From assembly GCA_002393555.1 (NCBI GenBank), contig DGSP01000059.1, positions 1-35,614 on the forward strand: a stretch of DNA of 35,614 nt, written 5' to 3'. Position numbers and translations under genes: made by a program. The DNA is from Prevotellaceae bacterium UBA4359 (GTDB lineage Bacteria; Bacteroidota; Bacteroidia; Bacteroidales; Bacteroidaceae). The notes beneath the pieces were generated by a model, which saw nothing but the letters and a program-made list of their open reading frames with translations, ran no database searches and had not been told where the DNA came from. Shown here piece by piece: positions 31,388 through 35,614 of this stretch; within the stretch, counting starts at the first letter, position 1, and every line of letters begins with the position of its first letter.

Positions 31388-31395
31388 CAAAGTTA
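31388..31395 (-). promoter_or_regulatory. Candidate -7 box of the TPR-barrel operon
   Basis: TAACTTTG on the minus strand is 31 bases before the start codon. The -33 element is not evident. Confidence 0.4.
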
Positions 31396-31465
31396 CGCAT
31401 ATTTCTTCTAACTTCCCCCATCATTAACACTCTGTAACATTTCCAGCGACCTTTCGTCACCCCTC

Positions 31466-31505
31466 AAAAAACGGTCTGAGTCACTGTGACTCAGACCGTT
31501 TTTTT
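31466..31505. terminator. Terminator of small-gene copy B
   Basis: CGGTCTGAGTCA (31472-31483) pairs with TGACTCAGACCG (31487-31498) around a 3-base loop, with A and T runs on the two sides. It is the counterpart of the terminator at 12610-12641, with a longer stem. Confidence 0.92.
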
Positions 31506-31523
31506 GAGATTGTGAAAGTGTTA

Positions 31524-31724
31524 TCACCAAGCCTCCTCCCAGGCGTTGCCGCTCTTGGGGTCGCCGTCGCCACTGGTGGGGTCAGGTTCATCGCCGAGGA
31601 AGAACGCTTCGTTGGCATCAAGGCCCGTGGCCTTCACACTCATGGGCGAGCCAATCAGCATCTGCGTCTGCTGGTGCAGGAACACCACCTGCAGTTCGGG
31701 CTTCTTATATTCTTTTTTCTTCAT
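31524..31724 (-). CDS. 66-residue small protein, copy B
   Basis: Same length and sequence as copy A (12383-12583), except D54G and D60N in the acidic tail (SGDGDPKSGNAWEEAW). The nucleotide differences are four, two of them per changed region, and all fall in a 22-bp window. It has its own leader and terminator. As with copy A, no signal peptide or known domain is seen, and the role is unknown. Its recurrence as a complete unit with leader and terminator argues for function, perhaps as a small secreted or precursor peptide. Confidence 0.75.
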   Translation of the reverse strand: MKKKEYKKPELQVVFLHQQTQMLIGSPMSVKATGLDANEAFFLGDEPDPTSGDGDPKSGNAWEEAW

Positions 31725-31807
31725 AATCTGATTCTCCTTTCTATTTTATTTAACGTCAGTTCGCTCACTTTGGAAGTTCTTTTTACCGCTTTGCGGGCTT
31801 TAGAAAA

Positions 31808-31934
31808 ACAAGAAAAAATAAAAAAATACAAGAAAAAAGCATTTTCACTTTCCCTATTTTTTCTTATTTTCTTTTGTTTTTTCTTGTTTTTCCAAAGCCG
31901 CCGAAGGCGTAATTCTTATATCGGACTCACGTTA
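31808..31934. repeat. A/T-rich tract and GAATTACGCC repeat, copy 2
   Basis: A-rich and T-rich stretches with opposite 'agaaaaacaag' and 'cttgtttttc' motifs (31801-31893) end in the minus-strand copy of the GAATTACGCC repeat (31896-31934). The repeat contains the stop codon of the following gene. Confidence 0.7.
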
Positions 31935-32915
31935 TTTTACAATCACTTTTTTGCCGTTCCTGATATAGACGCCCTTCATGACAGGCTCTCCGCTGAGGCG
32001 GCGGCCATCCAGCGTGTAGGTGCCTTCATCCACGGCCTTTCCCGTCGGGGCGGTCACCTCGATGATGCCCGTGGTCATGCCGTCGCCGAAGTCGATGGCG
32101 AAGGAGCGGGCATTGGCCAATGCCTCACCCTTCAGCAGGAAGTAGGCACGGAAGCCCTTCATCGACGCGTTCTCGCGGTCGGGGTGGTAGAGACGGTTCG
32201 AGCCGCCGAGGAAGAGGAGGCTCTTCACGTCGCCCACAAGGGTGGTCGCGCCCAGCGTGGGGATGAAGTCAACGGATGCCGTCGAGACAGGCTCGGCTGT
32301 GCCGCTGACAGCCACACCGTCGAAGGTCGGGTTCTCCACGTTGGCGCTCACCTTCACCAGGTAGGGCTTGCCAGCCTCGATGCCCTCCGTCTCGTCGGCG
32401 AAGGTGAACGAGAGTTCGCCTGTCTTGCTGTCGAACGATGAGGCGGTCAGTTTCTTCACGGCAGTCAGGTTGTAGTCAGCAAACTTGCTGGCAGGGATGG
32501 CGAAAGGCACGGCGAAGGTGTTGTAGCCGCCTGCCTGCAGGGTGCGGCCCAGCCAGATGTCAGCCGTGCCGCTGATGGCGGTGTAGTCGTTCTCCGCCTC
32601 TTCCAGCAATTCGGTGTAGTACTCCACCAGCAGTTCCACGTCGAAGGCGGGCATGGAGGCGAGGCTCCAGGTGCCGTCGGGGTTCTTCACCAGTTCCACA
32701 CCCTCGGTGAAGGCGGCCTCCCTTTCCATTTCGGCCACCTCCTCGTCGGTGTAGTATTCCACCTGCAACTCCACGTCGCTGGCGGGCATCGTCAGCGTCC
32801 ACTCGTTGGCGTTGGCGACAGGGGTCACCGTCACCTCCTCGGCCTGTGCCCATGCACCTGCCGACACCATGAACAGCGCGACGAGAGCAGTCATATTTCT
32901 TTTCATGAGTTTCAT
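31932..32915 (-). CDS. Secreted protein with T9SS-like C-terminal tail
   Basis: This 327-residue protein begins with a signal peptide (hydrophobic MTALVALFMVSAGAWA). Two similar units follow near residues 30-60 and 80-112: each has a short W-(S/T)-L segment, an (A/S)DVEL(Q/L)VEYYT strand and an acidic Glu-rich end. The middle part (about 115-285) is beta-rich (AGGYNTFAVPFAIPASKF, GELSFTFADET, KPYLVKVSANVENPTF). The last 45 residues end YTLDGRRLSGEPVMKGVYIR and then NGKKVIVK, a strong fit to the type A sorting domain of type IX secretion. It is inferred to be exported to the cell surface through T9SS. Partners and function are unknown. Confidence 0.75.
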   Translation of the reverse strand: MKLMKRNMTALVALFMVSAGAWAQAEEVTVTPVANANEWTLTMPASDVELQVEYYTDEEVAEMEREAAFTEGVELVKNPDGTWSLASMPAFDVELLVEYYTELLEEAENDYTAISGTADIWLGRTLQAGGYNTFAVPFAIPASKFADYNLTAVKKLTASSFDSKTGELSFTFADETEGIEAGKPYLVKVSANVENPTFDGVAVSGTAEPVSTASVDFIPTLGATTLVGDVKSLLFLGGSNRLYHPDRENASMKGFRAYFLLKGEALANARSFAIDFGDGMTTGIIEVTAPTGKAVDEGTYTLDGRRLSGEPVMKGVYIRNGKKVIVK

Positions 32916-32994
32916 TTCGTTGAATCTTTTTTAGGGTTATTCTTTTTCTTTTCTTTGTTTGTGTTCCCTGACGATACGTGAGACATAACGGATA

Positions 32995-33026
32995 CAGAAA
33001 CGCCGAGGCTCTCGGGGGAGAATCTC
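32995..33026 (-). terminator. Hairpin after decayed toxin locus
   Basis: A CGCCGAG/CTCGGCG stem (7 bp) with a GC-rich interior lies between the secreted-protein gene and the remnant toxin. On the minus strand it is followed by TTTCTG. It may terminate the toxin-antitoxin remnant or sit in the leader of the downstream gene. Confidence 0.5.
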
Positions 33027-33060
33027 GGCGGATATTTTGGGGGGGACGTAGGGAATAAGA

Positions 33061-33126
33061 TTATTCCATACGTTTCTTCAGCCGCTTGTAGGCTGCGCGG
33101 AAGTCTTCAGACGTTTTGACCCTCAT
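33061..33126 (-). pseudogene. Truncated RelE/YafQ-like toxin remnant
   Basis: A 21-residue frame (MRVKTSEDFRAAYKRLKKRM and Glu, then TAA) starts 4 bases inside the end of the antitoxin-like gene. The sequence resembles the N-terminus of RelE/YafQ toxins, where a 'F-x-x-x-x-K-R-L-x-K-K' helix is typical. A full toxin has about 90 residues. The remainder is not found in any frame just downstream, which is GC-rich hairpin DNA. Confidence 0.5.
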
Positions 33127-33311
33127 AGTGCGCGCAATTGTTTGATGGTTTCTTCGGGAGTCATACTGGGTTCCGTCTCAACCTGCTTCATGCTGCGCTT
33201 GATGATGCGAGCCAACTTGTAGGCTTCCTCCAGTTGGAGCATTCTGTTCCAACGGCGAGTGCTCATGCTGACGGTCACCCGTCTGGGCATTCTTTCAATA
33301 ATTGCTTCCAT
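33123..33311 (-). CDS. Small antitoxin-like protein
   Basis: This 62-residue protein (MEAIIERMPRRVTVSMSTRR at the start, ending TPEETIKQLRAL) has no signal. It has a beta-helix-helix pattern with 'VTVSMSTRRWNRMLQLEEAY' near the start, like small toxin-antitoxin antidotes with a ribbon-helix-helix-like strand. A 4-base ATGA overlap with the 21-residue RelE-like remnant, and a good promoter at 33342-33373, support an antitoxin role by context. Exact family is not recognised. Confidence 0.55.
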   Translation of the reverse strand: MEAIIERMPRRVTVSMSTRRWNRMLQLEEAYKLARIIKRSMKQVETEPSMTPEETIKQLRAL

Positions 33312-33341
33312 AATCCTATCGCTTCAATAGTTTTGATGGTG

Positions 33342-33373
33342 CAAAGATACGGCTAAGCGAGCAGAAAACCAAA
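33342..33373 (-). promoter_or_regulatory. Promoter of the antitoxin-like gene
   Basis: Minus strand: TTTG (33373-33370), 20 bases, TATCTTTG (33349-33342). The ATG is about 30 bases downstream. Confidence 0.65.
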
Positions 33374-33398
33374 TTTTATTTGAGTTTTCTCGAGCGTG

Positions 33399-33429
33399 AG
33401 TATCTTCGAGGCTGAGCCTCAAAGATACT
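33399..33429. repeat. Stem-loop AGTATCTT...AAGATACT
   Basis: A 14-bp stem with one mismatch (33399-33412 with 33416-33429) and a TGA loop lies just upstream of the promoter at 33342-33373. Confidence 0.7.
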
Positions 33430-33468
33430 ACTTTTCCGTGAAATCTTTTTGTTTTTCACACGAATTAT

Positions 33469-33550
33469 CATGAATGAGCCACGAACCTTCAGTTCGGCGT
33501 AGCCAATTATTCATAAATGATAATTCATGAGAAATTCGTGGTCATTCATG
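33469..33550. repeat. Imperfect inverted repeat CATGAATGA...
   Basis: CATGAATGAGCCACGAA (33469-33485) is nearly the reverse complement of 33535-33550 (TTCGTGGTCATTCATG), with one base extra. It shares words with the 12003-12118 region. Confidence 0.7.
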
Positions 33551-33572
33551 TGAAAGAAAAAACTCCGAAAAC

Positions 33573-33607
33573 AGTCAACTGTCAACTCTCAACTGTCAAC
33601 TATCAAA
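33573..33607. repeat. Heptamer array (TGTCAAC type)
   Basis: Five 7-base units: AGTCAAC, TGTCAAC, TCTCAAC, TGTCAAC, TATCAAA. Confidence 0.9.
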
Positions 33608-33710
33608 ATATCCGTTTGTCTCAGTATGTCAAAGAACGATTTACCTATACCATCTAACCAATATCTCTCCGCTCAAGCGGCTAAGACAAATTGGTTAATG
33701 GCTCAATAGG

Positions 33711-34460
33711 TTAAAAAGCGAGGACGGGACGAACGCGTAACTTGTCGTTCAAATCGCTGAGGTACCAGTGGCAGTAGGCATAGCCTTCGTCGTGGACGTC
33801 GAGGAGCACGTCCCAGGCTTCGTCTTCATCGTTCGTCGTAGACGACCAGTATTCTCCCCACACCTGCATAGCTGTGCCTCCGGCGGTGGCTAATGCATTA
33901 TTCAGGCCAGTATATTTTGTATTGTCGCCGCCGTTGGCACCGAACATAGCGTTCCACTGATTTCGGCTGGGCAACTGCCATGCAGCATTTGTAACGGCAC
34001 TCTTGCCCTCGCAGGTACTCTTGGCCGTGAACCAGTTAGAGTAGTTGCTCTCGTCAGCCAGCGCGATTGCCAGGCCGTGCGTGTAGGTGGCGTGGTCCGT
34101 ACTGCTGCCCACGTAGGCAATCATGGCAACGGCGGTGGTGCCGGCGGTGCTGGCAGCATCCTTCGAGTCATAGATATTGCCGTCGGCACCGGCTATCTTG
34201 CCCAAGTCCTCGGCAGTGGCCTCAGCCAGCGCCCGGGCGGTAGCAGGCGCCGCCTTCTTCACGGCCTTGATGCTCTTCACCTTCTTCGTGCCGCTGTAGG
34301 TGATGGTGATGGCCTGTCCCTCCTCGGCAGGGTTGGGGCTGATGGCCCAGTTGTCGGCATCTTCGGTGCCTTCGGCCAGGGTCACGTTGTAGGTCTGCGC
34401 CCATGCGCCCGATACTGCCATCAGCAGCAGGGCGAGAATAGAAAATAGTTTTGTTTTCAT
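33711..34460 (-). CDS. Secreted DUF1566 / C-lectin-like protein
   Basis: This 249-residue protein has a signal peptide (MKTKLFSILALLLMAVSGAW, cleavage after AQ). A short beta region at about 23-70 (NVTLAEGTEDADNWAISPNP, GQAITITYSGTKKVKSIK) is followed by a lectin-like domain at about 85-249. That domain has AWQLPSRNQWNAMFGANGG, YWSSTTNDEDEAWDVLLDVH and a final strand KLRVRPVLAF. This 'LPS...W...YWSST...RVRPVLAF' layout is that of DUF1566/FGE-sulfatase-type domains. The same kind of C-terminus is the variable part of many targets of diversity-generating retroelements, but no reverse transcriptase is in this window. The start of the gene has a long, structured leader. Confidence 0.8.
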   Translation of the reverse strand: MKTKLFSILALLLMAVSGAWAQTYNVTLAEGTEDADNWAISPNPAEEGQAITITYSGTKKVKSIKAVKKAAPATARALAEATAEDLGKIAGADGNIYDSKDAASTAGTTAVAMIAYVGSSTDHATYTHGLAIALADESNYSNWFTAKSTCEGKSAVTNAAWQLPSRNQWNAMFGANGGDNTKYTGLNNALATAGGTAMQVWGEYWSSTTNDEDEAWDVLLDVHDEGYAYCHWYLSDLNDKLRVRPVLAF

Positions 34461-34776
34461 ACGTGTTTAGTTTTTTAATTGTTTAAGTTATAGTTAATTA
34501 TAAATGTTTGTTTCCTTGTTGTCCGTCGCACCATGTATGCACACGCAGCAGCGGCCACGGAGAGTCATGGCTCTCCGCAGCAGATGCGTCCGCGACGCAG
34601 CCTGATGGCGGCATCGCAGCAACATGGGTTGACGATGAAGTCTAAAAAATGGGGGGGGTAAAAATTGCACCTCCACAATGGCCGCCCACGGCCTCAGTGA
34701 TTCTGCCTACAGGTGTCGGGCAGAACGCGGCGGTGCGGGTGTATGTCAGGTGGTGGTGGGGCATGGGGGATAAATG
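34461..34776. other. Structured leader / intergenic region
   Basis: No gene is supported. It contains a stem CGGAGAG/CTCTCCG (about 34558-34577), a GCGTC...GACGC palindrome (about 34586-34598) and a G8 run at 34651-34658. It may be the leader of the lectin-like gene, or the end of the PIN locus transcript. Confidence 0.6.
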
Positions 34777-35069
34777 CTATTCGGTTTTGTTATCTACAAT
34801 TTTTATCATGTCGGCAGGTGACACAACGATAGGTTTGCGTGGAAAGTGACGGAGATTGCCCGTTACGACATAACTTCCGTCTTTCGACAAGGCTACTTCA
34901 TAAAACACACGGTCATCGGAATCTGGGAATGACTCTGAACTTTCAGTTGGAGTGAGTTGCAAGCCAGTCTTCACAAGGTCAAGCAGTGTACCGTCGGAGA
35001 TTCCAGCCGTGCCGACATGAGTGCCGACACAAGGACATTTGTGTCAAATACTGCGTAAAACTGCTTCAT
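34777..35069 (-). pseudogene. Decayed PIN-domain toxin
   Basis: Two frames together look like a PIN_3 toxin. The N-terminal part starts at the ATG at 35069 (MKQFYAVFDTNVLVSALMSA), with the catalytic-type Asp9 in DTN, and stops after 32 residues. The second part, 34974 to 34777, holds FPDSDDRVFYEVALSKDGSY, VTGNLRHFPRKPIVVSP and the end. A one-base shift near 34984 divides them. The central helix region present in full toxins (about 45 residues, with EYxEVL) is also missing, so this is not only a sequencing shift. It lies 3 bases after the antitoxin-like gene. Confidence 0.75.
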
Positions 35070-35072
35070 GGG

Positions 35073-35351
35073 TTATAGGGTTGCTTTTCTGTTCTGGCGA
35101 GTTTGCCGGATTTCGCTGTTGATTTCGTCGAGCGTCATGGCGGCGTTGCCGTTCTCTTCGCTCTGACGGCGCATGGCGGCGATAGCCTGCCGGGCATTCT
35201 GGCGAATGACCTGTTGACTGGCATTATATGACATGAGCATCGCCTCCACCTGCTGCTGCAGCCAAGCATCCATTGCAGCCTTGCTGACAAATGAGCGACG
35301 TGTCTCATTAACTAACTCGTCGTTCAATGTAATGTTGTACGTGCACATCAT
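35073..35351 (-). CDS. Antitoxin-like protein of the PIN locus
   Basis: The ORF is open from 35378, but the promoter at 35382-35412 puts the transcription start at about 35375, so the ATG at 35351 (or the adjacent one at 35348) is the likely start. The product of 92 residues begins MMCTYNITLNDELVNETRRS. Its middle is a long helix (AMDAWLQQQVEAMLMSYNAS) and its end is polar (LDEINSEIRQTRQNRKATL), a pattern common in small antitoxins of PIN toxins. The toxin itself is decayed, so this may be an orphan antitoxin. Confidence 0.65.
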   Translation of the reverse strand: MMCTYNITLNDELVNETRRSFVSKAAMDAWLQQQVEAMLMSYNASQQVIRQNARQAIAAMRRQSEENGNAAMTLDEINSEIRQTRQNRKATL

Positions 35352-35381
35352 CGTAAGTGTTAAGTTGAAAAGTTTCACCTA

Positions 35382-35412
35382 CAAAGTTACAACTTTTTTC
35401 ATCAATGAACAA
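35382..35412 (-). promoter_or_regulatory. Promoter of the antitoxin-PIN locus
   Basis: Minus strand: TTG (35412-35410), 20 bases, TAACTTTG (35389-35382). Confidence 0.65.
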
Positions 35413-35480
35413 GAATTGTCTGCATTTTTTTCAACAAAGATAGAAAATGAAAGTTTCGGATGTTCCCGAACAGTCTTTTT

Positions 35481-35614
35481 TAACGTGAGTTCGATATAAG
35501 AATTACGCCTTCAGTGGCTCCCAGAAAAACAAGAAAAAATAAAAAAAAATACAAGAAAAAAATCTTGTTACGTGAGTTCGGTATAAGAGCAGTTTTAATG
35601 ATACGCCTTCGGCG
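35481..35614 (+). repeat. GAATTACGCC repeat, copies 3 and 4 (cut by window end)
   Basis: Copy 3 (35481-35523) begins TAACGTGAGTTCGATATAAG and continues GAATTACGCC. After an A-rich tract it is followed by copy 4 (35567-35614), cut by the window end. It is a direct pair of the element seen inverted at 31896-31934. Confidence 0.85.

Larger units (their letters stand above)
31466..31807 (-). repeat. Duplicated small-gene cassette, copy B
   Basis: Inverted counterpart of 12298-12641. Identity stops near 31807, where the sequence changes to an A-rich tract shared with the repeat at 35524. Confidence 0.9.
33312..33710. other. Intergenic region with several inverted repeats
   Basis: No gene is supported. 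It holds a promoter (33342-33373), a stem-loop at 33399-33429, an imperfect inverted repeat at 33469-33550, a heptamer array at 33573-33607 and a long imperfect hairpin at about 33639-33715. Confidence 0.75.

Noticed and set aside
31512..32441. 309-residue plus-strand frame over the small gene and secreted-protein gene
   Set aside because: It crosses a terminator, a small gene and low-complexity DNA on the opposite strand; no recognisable domain.
33639..33715. Integron attC-like site
   Set aside because: The arms show TAACC/GGTTA words, but the R and L box spacing and an integrase are lacking.

Overview
The window looks like a chromosomal segment of a Bacteroidales bacterium, most likely a Prevotella-type member of the Prevotellaceae. 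The reasons are: several upstream regions carry the Bacteroidetes promoter form (TTTG, 19-20 bases, TAnnTTTG); there are two glycine-lipid acyltransferases, a DUF3127 protein, a DUF4835 protein next to recN, and a putative type IX secretion (T9SS) cargo; and Shine-Dalgarno sequences are largely absent. No rRNA, tRNA, CRISPR array or complete transposon was seen.

Layout. 0.2-2.3 kb: a small lipoprotein and a DUF2264 protein. 2.5-12 kb: core housekeeping genes, namely a DUF3127 SSB-like protein (minus), then dnaN, a DnaQ-like exonuclease and coaBC (plus), a LURP-one-like protein and a TM2 protein (minus), then DUF4835, recN and a TPR protein with a degenerate protease domain (plus, tightly coupled). 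11.85-12.4 kb is a gene-poor, repeat-rich stretch, followed by a 66-residue small gene. 12.7-17.1 kb (minus): exonuclease III, a class I (succinate-type) CoA transferase, and the glycine-lipid pair glsB/glsA. 17.2-21.4 kb (plus): a polysaccharide export cassette (Wza-like lipoprotein, Wzc-like tyrosine autokinase, PHP phosphatase). 21.7-23.7 kb (plus): argB, an ECF sigma factor and a probable membrane anti-sigma partner. 24.0-27.3 kb (minus): greA, HIT, YgjP-like metallopeptidase, thioesterase and three poorly known small genes, one of them a 46-residue membrane peptide. 27.5-31.4 kb (minus): a TPR protein coupled to an outer-membrane beta-barrel. 31.5-35.6 kb (minus): an accessory region with a second copy of the 66-residue gene, a secreted protein with a T9SS-like tail, two decayed toxin-antitoxin loci and a secreted DUF1566/C-lectin-like protein.

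The most unusual content lies between the genes. At least five intergenic regions hold degenerate tandem arrays with a strict 7-base period, several folded into inverted repeats; their unit sequences differ from place to place. There are also two arrays of short palindromes with 23- and 24-base periods, a multi-copy GAATTACGCC repeat, and a roughly 340-bp cassette (leader, 66-residue gene, terminator) present twice in opposite orientation about 19 kb apart. The two copies of its coding sequence differ at only four bases, all within 22 bp of the acidic tail. No complete new defence or mobile system is visible. The best candidates for undescribed biology are the duplicated small-protein cassette, the heptamer arrays, and the lectin-like gene resembling targets of diversity-generating retroelements.
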